Positions 16,059-23,642 of a DNA stretch of 64,000 nucleotides are shown piece after piece. Position 1 is the stretch's first letter. Each line of letters starts with the position of its first letter. A program made the position numbers and the translations under genes. This DNA comes from Butyrivibrio sp. MC2021 (GTDB lineage: Bacteria; Bacillota; Clostridia; Lachnospirales; Lachnospiraceae), in assembly GCF_000621605.1 (NCBI RefSeq), contig NZ_JHXX01000001.1:186001-250000 (forward strand). Reading direction: 5' to 3'. The notes beneath the pieces are model-generated. The model did no database searches, was not told the DNA's origin, and worked only from the letters and a program-made list of their open reading frames with translations.

Positions 16059-16838
16059 ATGGGAGAAGTTATTGTAATCACATCCGGAAAGGGCGGAGTT
16101 GGTAAGACAACAACCACTGCCAATCTGGGCACAGGACTTGCGAAACTCAACAAAAAGGTTGTCCTTATTGATACAGATATAGGACTTAGAAACCTGGACG
16201 TAGTAATGGGACTGGAGAACAGAATCGTCTATACTCTTGTAGACGTTATCGAGAAAAACTGCAAGCTTAAGCAGGCACTTATCAGGGATAAGAAGTATGA
16301 ATCACTTTTCCTTTTACCTGCAGCTCAGACAAGGGACAAGACTGCTGTTACTCCTGAACAGATGAAGGAGCTTACAAGTGAGCTCAAGAAAGAATTCGAC
16401 TATATTCTTCTTGACTGCCCCGCAGGTATTGAGCAGGGCTTTAAGAATGCCATCGCAGGCGCTGATAGAGCACTGGTTGTTACTACACCTGAGGTTTCAG
16501 CTGTTCGTGATGCGGACAGAATCATCGGCCTTCTTGAGGCTAATGAGATCAAGAAAACACATCTCATTGTAAACAGACTGCGCCCTGATATGGTTAAAAG
16601 AGGAGATATGATGTCTGCAGAGGATGTTATCGATATCCTTGCTGTTGATCTCATTGGCCAGGTTCCTGATGATGAGAACATTGTTGTTGCAACTAATAAT
16701 GGTGAGCCTCTTGTGGGTGATAACTCACTTGCAGGTCAGGCTTATATGAACATCTGCAGACGTGTTATCGGAGAATCCATTCCTTTTCTTGATCTTGAAG
16801 CCAGAAAAGGTCTGTTTTCCTGGTTCAGGAAGAAATAA
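16059..16838 (+). CDS. minD: MinD, septum-site ATPase
   Basis: 259 residues. Deviant Walker A SGKGGVGKTTT at residues 9-19, switch motif DTDIGLRNLD, Walker B LLDCPAGIE, and a C-terminal amphipathic membrane-targeting helix (KGLFSWFRKK). ATP-bound dimers sit on the membrane, recruit MinC and are released by MinE. SD GGAGG lies 8 bp upstream. Confidence 0.96.
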   Translation: MGEVIVITSGKGGVGKTTTTANLGTGLAKLNKKVVLIDTDIGLRNLDVVMGLENRIVYTLVDVIEKNCKLKQALIRDKKYESLFLLPAAQTRDKTAVTPEQMKELTSELKKEFDYILLDCPAGIEQGFKNAIAGADRALVVTTPEVSAVRDADRIIGLLEANEIKKTHLIVNRLRPDMVKRGDMMSAEDVIDILAVDLIGQVPDDENIVVATNNGEPLVGDNSLAGQAYMNICRRVIGESIPFLDLEARKGLFSWFRKK

Positions 16839-16852
16839 GGGAGGACTTTGTG

Positions 16853-17131
16853 ATGAAATTATCTGATTTTTTCAAAAAGAAATCTTCAAGTGATATTGCC
16901 AAAGACCGCCTTAAGCTTGTTCTTGTCTCTGACAGAGCATCCTGTTCTCCTGAGATAATGCAGAAAATCAGAAGCGATATCATAGAAGTTTTATCAAAAT
17001 ATGCTGAGATTGATATGGATGGCATAGATATCAACATCACCCAGATGGATAGTGAAGATAACGGTGGCAAATCTGCACCTGCTCTTTACGCCAATATCCC
17101 TATCAAGAATATTAATCACAATATTAAGTAA
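16853..17131 (+). CDS. minE: MinE, topological specificity factor
   Basis: 92 residues. N-terminal membrane-targeting helix MKLSDFFKKK and the MinD-contact region DRLKLVLVSDRASCSPEIMQ are visible; the C-terminal part forms the dimer domain. It stimulates MinD ATPase and drives oscillation. The ATG at 16853 is 8 bp behind GGGAGG; a GTG one codon earlier is also possible. The presence of MinE means this organism uses an oscillating Min system, not the DivIVA/MinJ version of Bacillus. Confidence 0.93.
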   Translation: MKLSDFFKKKSSSDIAKDRLKLVLVSDRASCSPEIMQKIRSDIIEVLSKYAEIDMDGIDINITQMDSEDNGGKSAPALYANIPIKNINHNIK

Positions 17132-17150
17132 TTATTTACTGAAAATAATT
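17130..17150 (+). promoter_or_regulatory. AT-rich palindrome at the end of minE
   Basis: AATTATTT (17130-17137) and AAATAATT (17143-17150) are inverse copies around 5 bp. It could be a weak terminator of the min operon or an operator for the adjacent MarR-type regulator. There is no T-run. Confidence 0.25.
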
Positions 17151-17189
17151 CAATATAAGACTCCAAAGACTATACAAAAAGTAATAATG

Positions 17190-17198
17190 TGTGATAAT
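17190..17198 (+). promoter_or_regulatory. Extended -10 candidate for the MarR-type gene
   Basis: TGTGATAAT (TG-n-GATAAT) about 40 bp upstream of the ATG. No convincing -35 box at the standard distance. Confidence 0.35.
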
Positions 17199-17239
17199 AT
17201 TAAATAGCATAAAATCTTTTTATATGGGAGTTTTTTGTT

Positions 17240-17683
17240 ATGAGTAGTGAAGATGAGAAGTATGAGAAATTAAAACTGGGCAATCAGCTCTGTTTTCCGC
17301 TGTATGCCTGCGCCAAAGAGATTATCAGAAAGTATAAGCCATATCTTGATAAGATCGATCTGACTTATACCCAGTACATCACTATGATGGTTCTTTGGGA
17401 AATGAAGACAGTCAATGTAAAGACACTTGGGGAATGCCTTTATCTTGACTCCGGTACTCTGACACCGGTTCTTAAAAAGCTGGAATCAAAGGGCTATATC
17501 ACAAGGGTTCGCTCAAGTGAGGACGAACGAAATCTTGTGGTTACCATCACAGATGAAGGCGAAAATTTAAAAGATATGGCTATTGATATTCCTTCCGAGA
17601 TGGGGGCATGTGTCAACCTCGGAAAAGAAGAGGGAAAGATGCTATATGATCTTTTATACAAGATTATTGGAAATATTAGATAA
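17240..17683 (+). CDS. OhrR-type MarR family regulator
   Basis: 147 residues, winged-helix MarR fold. The N-terminus carries KLGNQLCFPLYA with Cys18 at the place of the peroxide-sensing Cys15 of B. subtilis OhrR. The DNA-binding part has LYLDSGTLTPVLKKLESKG and SSEDERN, both as in OhrR. OhrR represses an organic hydroperoxide reductase until its cysteine is oxidised. No ohrA-like gene is next to it, so it may act on itself or on distant targets; the following gene has its own promoter. Other one-cysteine MarR sensors are possible. Confidence 0.8.
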   Translation: MSSEDEKYEKLKLGNQLCFPLYACAKEIIRKYKPYLDKIDLTYTQYITMMVLWEMKTVNVKTLGECLYLDSGTLTPVLKKLESKGYITRVRSSEDERNLVVTITDEGENLKDMAIDIPSEMGACVNLGKEEGKMLYDLLYKIIGNIR

Positions 17684-17709
17684 ACTTTTCAATTAGCATA
17701 CATTATTTA

Positions 17710-17738
17710 TTGATTTTTTCCTTTATTAGAAATATAAT
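17710..17738 (+). promoter_or_regulatory. Sigma-A promoter ahead of the metal sensor and ech-hyp genes
   Basis: TTGATT at 17710-17715, 17 bp, perfect TATAAT at 17733-17738. The start point would be near 17745, six bases before the hairpin at 17751. It is the last clear promoter before echA, so it may serve the whole run to hypE. Confidence 0.65.
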
Positions 17739-17750
17739 AACGATTGGCTT

Positions 17751-17793
17751 AATGTGCGTTTTTAAGGTTTTTAAGAATTTTGAAACGCACATT
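17751..17793 (+). promoter_or_regulatory. 11-bp stem-loop in the leader of the metal sensor gene
   Basis: AATGTGCGTTT (17751-17761) and AAACGCACATT (17783-17793) are perfect inverse copies with a 21-nt loop. The run ATTTTT and then the SD GGAGG follow directly. It could act as a 5'-end attenuator, a ribosome-access switch, or, as DNA, an operator just downstream of the start point. Confidence 0.6.
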
Positions 17794-17809
17794 ATTTTTG
17801 GAGGTTTTT

Positions 17810-18106
17810 ATGAGTTCTCACACCCATAATCATCACCATGATCCTGAAAGCATGAAAGCCATTGTCAACAGACTATCCAAGGCTATCGGACACCTTGAAT
17901 CTGTTAAAAAAATGGTAGAAGATGACAGGGATTGTACTGAAGTTCTCATACAGCTGGCAGCTGTGAGAAGTGCTATCAACAACACCGGTAAGGCAATCCT
18001 TAAAGAGCACATCAGTCATTGTATTGTCCATGCGGTCCAGGATGGAGATGAACAAGCGATCATTGAACTTAATGACGCCATCGACAAATTTATGAAAAAT
18101 TCATAA
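17810..18106 (+). CDS. CsoR/RcnR-family (DUF156) metal-sensing repressor
   Basis: 98 residues, all-helical DUF156 repressor. The metal-site residues Cys42, His67 and Cys71 (in DRDCTEVL and EHISHC) match the Cys-His-Cys set of copper CsoR and nickel InrS. The N-terminus is His-rich (SSHTHNHHHD), which recalls nickel-responsive members such as InrS/RcnR. The ATG at 17810 is preceded by GGAGG; an in-frame TTG at 17780 lies inside the upstream stem-loop and is rejected. It ends only 42 bp before echA with no terminator, so it may be the first gene of the hydrogenase operon. Metal (Ni or Cu) cannot be decided from sequence. Confidence 0.82.
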   Translation: MSSHTHNHHHDPESMKAIVNRLSKAIGHLESVKKMVEDDRDCTEVLIQLAAVRSAINNTGKAILKEHISHCIVHAVQDGDEQAIIELNDAIDKFMKNS

Positions 18107-18148
18107 CAAAGAGGTTATGAAAACTTATGTGAAAGGGGCGAAAACACC

Positions 18149-20080
18149 TTGGCTATCCCAATTCTTAATGTAGTTTATTTCTTAATTTTATTTCCTTTCT
18201 TAATGGCAATAATAATTGGATTACTCAAATACGCTTCTCCATTCAGAAGCGCTGTGATCATGCTTGGCGGCTTTACAATTATGGCTGCTGCCATTTATGT
18301 TGCCGTTAACGTACTTATGTCCGGTGATACTTCACAGTTTATGTATTTGGAGGATGCAGAGATTCCGAATCATTTCATAATGGCCGGCGAAGTATTTCTT
18401 ATGTGTCTTGTATGCTTTTTAAGTATCAAGTACAAAAAGTATTATGCGATTCTTATTTCACTTGTTGGTACAATTCCTGTGCTCTGGATGGACCTTTCAG
18501 GTAATGCGGTAGAGGGCAGCACTCATCTGAGAATCGATACATTTGCTGCAGTTATGTATCTTATCGTTGGTATTGTAGGTATTCTTATCTGTATCTATGC
18601 CAGCGGTTACATGAAGGATTATCATCATCATCACACAGATGTTGTTGACAGATCCAATTATTTCCTTGCTCTTATGTTTGTATTCTTAGGAGCTATGTTT
18701 GGTCTTATTTCTTCTGACAATCTCGGATGGATCTATTTCTTCTGGGAGATCACAAGCGTATGTTCATTCCTTATGATCGGTTATACAAGAACAGAAGAGG
18801 CTGTAAACAATTCTTTCAGAGCTTTATGGATGAACCTTTTAGGCGGTGTTGGTTTTGCAGCAGGTCTTATGTACACCAACATGTACCTTAATATGTCCAA
18901 TCTCAGCGAGATTACAGCAGCAGGAGCTTCAGAAGTAATTATTATTCCTGTTACTTTATTTGCATTTGCTGCGCTTACAAAGAGCGCTCAGTTCCCATTC
19001 TCAAGATGGCTCCTCGGTGCCATGGTTGCACCTACACCATCCAGTGCGCTTCTTCACTCAGCTACCATGGTTAAGATCGGTGTATATATGCTGATCAGAC
19101 TTTCACCTGTTATGCAGGGAACCCTTACAGGCGTTATGATCACTGTCATCGGTGGCTTCACATTCTTTGCTGCATCACTTCTTGCTATTACAGTTAGTGA
19201 CGGTAAGAAAGTTCTTGCTTATTCAACAATTTCAAACCTTGGTCTTATTACAGCCTGCGCAGGCACAGGTACACAGGAAGGTGTATGGGCAGCGGTTATG
19301 CTTGTTCTTTTCCATGCTGTATCCAAGTCTCTGCTGTTCCAGACTGTAGGTGATATCGAGAACTGTATGCACAGCCGTGATATTGAGGATATGCACGGTC
19401 TTATCATCAAGCTTCCAAGACTTGCATTTATCATGATCATCGGTATCTGCGGTATGTTCATGGCTCCTTTCGGAATGCTGGTATCCAAGTGGGCTGCTCT
19501 TAAGTCCTTCGTTGAGTCAGGTTCCGTATGGCTGGTTCTTTTCCTGGTATTCGGTTCAGGAAGCACACTTTTCTACTGGGCAAAATGGCTTGGCAAGATC
19601 TGTGCTGTTATCCACCAGTCCTTCGAGCTTGAGGATATCACACCAAGAAGTGAGATGGTTTCAATTATTCCTCTTACAACAATGATCGTAATTATGTGTT
19701 TTGCATTCCCATGGATGTCAGGTAACATGGTTCAGCCTATCCTCAGTGAGGCATTTGAGGGCACCATCGAAAATGTTATCGGTGGCAGCGATGTTATCAT
19801 CATGATGATAATGGTAGCTATGGTATTCATGATTCCTATCGGATCAAGAATATTGTCCATCGGTAAGAATTCAAAGATGACCATGTCTTATGTAGCGGGC
19901 GTAAATGCCGGTGATGACAGACATTATATCGATTCATTCGGTAAGGAGAGAGCACTTTACATGTCCAATTGGTACATGGAAGATTACTTTGGTGAGAAGA
20001 AGCTTCTCTGGCCTTCTATCATAGTTGCCGCTGTGCTGGTTGCTGTAATGCTTATCGTTGTGGTTGGAGGTAATATCTAA
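18149..20080 (+). CDS. echA: Ech hydrogenase membrane subunit A (NuoL/MrpA-like)
   Basis: 643 residues, highly hydrophobic, about 14-16 membrane segments. Proton-channel family motifs are seen: SDNLGWIYFFWEITSVCSF, the conserved Lys in LTKSAQFPFSRWLLGAM, and HSATMVKIGVYML. This is the antiporter-like subunit that would translocate H+ or Na+. Start is TTG with AAAGGGG upstream; no better in-frame ATG is near. A His cluster (DYHHHHTD) lies in a loop near residue 157. The stop overlaps the echB start by one base. Confidence 0.9.
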   Translation: MAIPILNVVYFLILFPFLMAIIIGLLKYASPFRSAVIMLGGFTIMAAAIYVAVNVLMSGDTSQFMYLEDAEIPNHFIMAGEVFLMCLVCFLSIKYKKYYAILISLVGTIPVLWMDLSGNAVEGSTHLRIDTFAAVMYLIVGIVGILICIYASGYMKDYHHHHTDVVDRSNYFLALMFVFLGAMFGLISSDNLGWIYFFWEITSVCSFLMIGYTRTEEAVNNSFRALWMNLLGGVGFAAGLMYTNMYLNMSNLSEITAAGASEVIIIPVTLFAFAALTKSAQFPFSRWLLGAMVAPTPSSALLHSATMVKIGVYMLIRLSPVMQGTLTGVMITVIGGFTFFAASLLAITVSDGKKVLAYSTISNLGLITACAGTGTQEGVWAAVMLVLFHAVSKSLLFQTVGDIENCMHSRDIEDMHGLIIKLPRLAFIMIIGICGMFMAPFGMLVSKWAALKSFVESGSVWLVLFLVFGSGSTLFYWAKWLGKICAVIHQSFELEDITPRSEMVSIIPLTTMIVIMCFAFPWMSGNMVQPILSEAFEGTIENVIGGSDVIIMMIMVAMVFMIPIGSRILSIGKNSKMTMSYVAGVNAGDDRHYIDSFGKERALYMSNWYMEDYFGEKKLLWPSIIVAAVLVAVMLIVVVGGNI

Positions 20081-20949
20081 TGACAGTTACAATTATAGTA
20101 AAAGCTATACTTTATATTATCTTAGCACCATTGATCGGCGGTACTTTGTCAGGACTTGACAGAGTATTTTCCGCAAGAATGCAGGGAAGACAGGGCCCAC
20201 CTCTGTTCCAGCCTTTCTATGATGTGTTCAAGCTTCTTAACAAGCAGACCACCGTTGTTAACAGCATTCAGGTTCTGTTTGTTACCGGCTACCTTATTAT
20301 GACAGTATTTACCGGCGCACTTTTCTTTGCTGGCGGAGATATGCTTCTTGTATTCTTCGCTTTGTCAATGTCAGAAGTGCTGATGGTTATGGCAGCTTTT
20401 TCAACAAACGGCCCTTACAGTATCATGGGTGCACAGCGTGAGCTTTGCCAGATGATGTGTTATGAGCCTATGACACTGCTTGTTGCCATTGGTTTCTACT
20501 ATGCCAACGGAAGTTTCATGGTAAACGACCTTATCCAGGCTGAGAAACCTGCTATTATGTACATTCCCGGATTTTTCATCGGCTTCGTATTTATCCTTAT
20601 CATCAAGCTGAGAAAATCTCCATTTGATCTTGCTACATCACACCACATGCATCAGGAGATGGTTAAGGGTCTTACAACAGACCTTTCCGGTGGAAACCTT
20701 GCTCTGGTTGAGCTTGCTGAGTGGTATGACCTGGTGCTTATGATGGGTATTGTCGGAATGTTCTTTATTACTGCAAACCCTATCAGCAGATTGTGGGCTA
20801 TCATTGCTGTTTCATGTGTATTCTTCCTTGAAACACTTATTGACAATCTGTTCCCTCGTGTTAAGTACATTACCATGCTCAAGGTAACATGGACTGTAAT
20901 ACTTGTTTTCGCAGGAACAAATCTGCTGATTCTTAATGTTTTGAAATAA
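20080..20949 (+). CDS. echB: Ech hydrogenase membrane subunit B (NuoH-like)
   Basis: 289 residues, about eight membrane segments, NuoH/HycD family. Signature GLDRVFSARMQGRQGPP follows the first segment (about 25-41) and ELAEWYDLVLMMG lies in the second half; both belong to the interface with the hydrogenase module. It links the membrane arm to the peripheral arm. One-base overlap with echA shows tight coupling. Confidence 0.92.
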   Translation: MTVTIIVKAILYIILAPLIGGTLSGLDRVFSARMQGRQGPPLFQPFYDVFKLLNKQTTVVNSIQVLFVTGYLIMTVFTGALFFAGGDMLLVFFALSMSEVLMVMAAFSTNGPYSIMGAQRELCQMMCYEPMTLLVAIGFYYANGSFMVNDLIQAEKPAIMYIPGFFIGFVFILIIKLRKSPFDLATSHHMHQEMVKGLTTDLSGGNLALVELAEWYDLVLMMGIVGMFFITANPISRLWAIIAVSCVFFLETLIDNLFPRVKYITMLKVTWTVILVFAGTNLLILNVLK

Positions 20950-20970
20950 GATGGGAAGGGATGAAGATCA

Positions 20971-21636
20971 ATGAAAATTTCTAAATCACCATGGGTGTTA
21001 CATTATGATGGTTCCAGCTGTAATGGCTGTGATATAGAAGTACTTGCCACAATGACTCCTCTTTATGATGTGGAGCGTTTTGGTATTATTAATACCGGTA
21101 ATCCTAAGCATGCTGACGTACTGCTTCTTACAGGTGGCGTAAACGCCCAGACAGCTCCTGTTATCAGACAGCTTTATAACATGATGCCTGATCCCAAGGT
21201 AGTTGTTGCCTGCGGTATCTGTGCATGTGACGGCGGTATCTTCAAGGAGTGCTACAACATTCTGGGAGGAGCTGATAAGGTTGTTCCCGTTGATGTTTAT
21301 GTTCCGGGCTGTGCTGTAAGACCTGAGGCACTTATCGAAGGCGTTGTTAAGGCAGTCGGCATTCTCGAAGAGAAGAAGAAGAAACTTAAAGAGTCTATGA
21401 AGGCCGGATATTGCACTGTTGACTACAGCAAGATCGCTATTCATATGACTGCTGATGACTATGATCCTACCAACCAGTATGATGCTGTTCTTACTGAGGA
21501 AGCTCTCAGACAGCAGGCAGAAGAGAAGATCAAGGCTACTGCAAAGCCAGCTCCCAAGCCGGCTCCCGCAGCTGCTCCCAAGGCTCCTGTCGCAGCACCT
21601 GCTGCCGATAACACTAAGAAAGGAGAAAACGCATAA
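20971..21636 (+). CDS. echC: Ech hydrogenase small subunit C (NuoB-like)
   Basis: 221 residues. Ligands of the proximal [4Fe-4S] cluster are seen in SSCNGCDIE, ACGICACDGGIF and VPGCAVRPE. The core ends near residue 150. It carries an extra C-terminal tail of about 35 residues, rich in Lys, Ala and Pro (KPAPKPAPAAAPKAPVAAP), which a standard EchC lacks. SD GAAGGGATG-like AAGGGATG precedes the start. It passes electrons between EchF and the NiFe site in EchE. Confidence 0.92.
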   Translation: MKISKSPWVLHYDGSSCNGCDIEVLATMTPLYDVERFGIINTGNPKHADVLLLTGGVNAQTAPVIRQLYNMMPDPKVVVACGICACDGGIFKECYNILGGADKVVPVDVYVPGCAVRPEALIEGVVKAVGILEEKKKKLKESMKAGYCTVDYSKIAIHMTADDYDPTNQYDAVLTEEALRQQAEEKIKATAKPAPKPAPAAAPKAPVAAPAADNTKKGENA

Positions 21637-21968
21637 TGAATACAGAATTTATCAGTGTTAATCCTGAAAGCGTTATCGATGAGACTCAGAAACTTAAATT
21701 CCAGGGCTACCACATCATGCAGGTTTGCGCCACAAGAATTCCTGAGGCTTATGAGATCATCTATTCTTTCGGCAAGGATCTTGAGATGAAGCATTTCAAG
21801 GTAACTCTTCCCGAGGATAAAGAGATTTCCAGCATTACCAGCATCTATCCCTGTGCTTTCATATATGAGAACGAAATGCATGATCTTTTCGGAGTACAGG
21901 TTAAGATGATCAATATTGATTTCGAAGGTAAGCTCTATCGTACAGCGATTGAGACACCATTTAAGTAA
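21636..21968 (+). CDS. echD: Ech hydrogenase subunit D (NuoC-like)
   Basis: 110 residues, the short EchD/NuoC-like subunit. The fold signature is weak but IPEAYEIIYSFGKD, ISSITSIYPCAFIYENEMHDLFGV and the position between echC and echE fit. It has a structural role in the peripheral arm. Overlaps the echC stop by one base (TAATG), and its stop is followed by the GGAGG of echE. Confidence 0.88.
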   Translation: MNTEFISVNPESVIDETQKLKFQGYHIMQVCATRIPEAYEIIYSFGKDLEMKHFKVTLPEDKEISSITSIYPCAFIYENEMHDLFGVQVKMINIDFEGKLYRTAIETPFK

Positions 21969-21983
21969 TTGGAGGAACCAAAA

Positions 21984-23063
21984 ATGTCTACAAGAAGTGT
22001 AATTCCATTTGGACCCCAGCATCCGGTTCTTCCGGAACCAATTCATTTAGACCTTGTTATGGAGGATGAGAAGGTTGTAGAAGCTATCCCTTCCATTGGT
22101 TTCATCCACAGAGGTCTTGAGAAGCTGGTTGATAAAAAAGATTTTAACGAGATGGTTTATGTTGCAGAGCGTATCTGCGGTATCTGTTCTCTTGGCCATG
22201 GCCTTGGTTATTCAGAGGCTGTTGAGCACATCATGGATATTGAAGTACCTGCTCGTGCAAGATACCTTAGAACAATTTGGTCTGAGCTTTCCAGAGTTCA
22301 CTCACATCTTCTTTGGCTTGGCCTTCTGGCTGATGCTTTCGGATTTGAGTCTCTTTATATGGAGAGCTGGAGACTCAGAGAGGATGCCCTTGATATGTTT
22401 GAGGCTTCCACTGGCGGCCGTGTAATCTTCTCAGCTATGAAGATCGGCGGTGTAAGAAGAGATGTTTCTGATGAGATGCTCAGAGATTTTGCAGAGCGTA
22501 TCAACAAGATGGAAGAGGAGCTTAAGGTTATTTCCAAGCCTTTCCTCAATGATATGGCTGTTCAGACAAGACTTAGAGGTGTAGGCGTTCTTACAGCACA
22601 GCAGGCTGATGAGCTTGGCTGCTGCGGACCTTTCCTCAGAGCCAGCGGAATTGCCCGTGATATCCGTAGCACAGCTTACTGCGCATACGGTGATGTTGAC
22701 TTCGAGCCAATCATCAGCAATGACGGTGATTCTTATGCAAGAACAGAGTGCCGTATCAAGGAGATCTTCCAGGCATTTGATATTATCAGACAGTGTATTG
22801 CCAAGATTCCCGGTGGCGATATCGATGTTCCTGTTAAGGGCATGCCTAACGGTGAATACTTTATGCGTCTTGAGCAGCCCAGAGGAGAAGCTCATTACTA
22901 TGTTAAGGCTAATGGTACTAAGTTCATAGACAGAATGAGAGTCCGCACCCCCACCTTTGCAAACCTTTCAGGTCTTGTGGAGACACTTAAGGGCTGTGAT
23001 CTGGCAGATGTTCCGATCCTTGTTCTTACCATTGATCCTTGTATCAGTTGTACAGAAAGATAA
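21984..23063 (+). CDS. echE: Ech hydrogenase large subunit E (NiFe catalytic)
   Basis: 359 residues, group 4 [NiFe]-hydrogenase large subunit. The L1 nickel motif is ERICGICSLGHG (about residue 60-71) and the L2 motif DPCISCTER ends the protein exactly. Because nothing follows the last arginine, there is no cleavable C-terminal peptide, as known for some Ech/CooH-type enzymes. The start at 21984 is chosen because GGAGG lies just upstream; a TTG at 21969 is part of that SD. It makes or consumes H2. Confidence 0.95.
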   Translation: MSTRSVIPFGPQHPVLPEPIHLDLVMEDEKVVEAIPSIGFIHRGLEKLVDKKDFNEMVYVAERICGICSLGHGLGYSEAVEHIMDIEVPARARYLRTIWSELSRVHSHLLWLGLLADAFGFESLYMESWRLREDALDMFEASTGGRVIFSAMKIGGVRRDVSDEMLRDFAERINKMEEELKVISKPFLNDMAVQTRLRGVGVLTAQQADELGCCGPFLRASGIARDIRSTAYCAYGDVDFEPIISNDGDSYARTECRIKEIFQAFDIIRQCIAKIPGGDIDVPVKGMPNGEYFMRLEQPRGEAHYYVKANGTKFIDRMRVRTPTFANLSGLVETLKGCDLADVPILVLTIDPCISCTER

Positions 23064-23098
23064 TTTGCCGGAAAGACTACACGTTAAGGAGATAAGTT

Positions 23099-23614
23099 AT
23101 GTCTATTGTTAGTTTTAAGAATACAATTCTTCATAATCTTGTATCAAAGCCTAAGACCAGAAAGGTGGAGAAAGAGTTTCCTGTAGGTACAAGAGGACAT
23201 GTTGAGAACGATATGGATCTCTGCGTACTTTGCGGACTTTGCTCTATTAAGTGCCCTACACATGCCATCAGCATTGATAAGGCTGAAAAAACCTGGTCTA
23301 TCAATCCTATGAGCTGTATACAGTGCAGATGCTGCGTAGATAACTGCCCTAAGAAGTCACTTTCTATGGGAGTCAGATTCCAGGAGCCCGGAACTGAGAA
23401 GATCACCAAGACCTTCAAGCAGTCCGAGAAGGCTATTGCAGCTCAGGAAGCACTTATGAAGGCAGCTAAAGAGCGTGCAGCAGCCGCTGCCGCAGCTAAG
23501 GCAGCCCAGGCAGCCGCAGCAGGTAATGCCCAGGCAGCTCCTGCAGCAAATGCCCAGGCAGCTCCCGCAGCTAGTGCTCCTGCTCAGAAACCTGCAGAGG
23601 AACCTAAGGCTTGA
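23099..23614 (+). CDS. echF: Ech hydrogenase ferredoxin-like subunit F
   Basis: 171 residues. Two [4Fe-4S] motifs: CVLCGLCSIKCPTHAI (about 42-57) and CIQCRCCVDNCPKKSL (about 73-88). It receives electrons from soluble ferredoxin. The usual EchF ends near residue 120; here a tail of about 55 residues made almost only of Ala, Gln, Pro, Lys and Glu follows, including a duplicated eight-residue unit. The tail is likely a flexible extension. Confidence 0.92.
   Translation: MSIVSFKNTILHNLVSKPKTRKVEKEFPVGTRGHVENDMDLCVLCGLCSIKCPTHAISIDKAEKTWSINPMSCIQCRCCVDNCPKKSLSMGVRFQEPGTEKITKTFKQSEKAIAAQEALMKAAKERAAAAAAAKAAQAAAAGNAQAAPAANAQAAPAASAPAQKPAEEPKA
23525..23572 (+). repeat. 24-bp tandem duplication in the echF tail
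   Basis: Two adjacent 24-bp copies start with AATGCCCAGGCAGCTCC at 23525 and 23549 and differ at two positions. They encode NAQAAPAA twice. It is an in-frame expansion of the low-complexity tail. Confidence 0.8.
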
Positions 23615-23642
23615 TTTTCTTTGATTAAGACAAGTTCAGATT

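Noticed and set aside
17810..18106. Formaldehyde sensor FrmR or persulfide sensor CstR instead of a metal sensor
   Set aside because: The Cys42-His67-Cys71 set is that of metal-binding CsoR-type members; FrmR and CstR lack this combination, and no frmA or cst gene is adjacent.
21459..22046. 195-codon - strand frame across echC-echE
   Set aside because: It crosses three well-defined hydrogenase genes and its low-complexity end mirrors the EchC tail.
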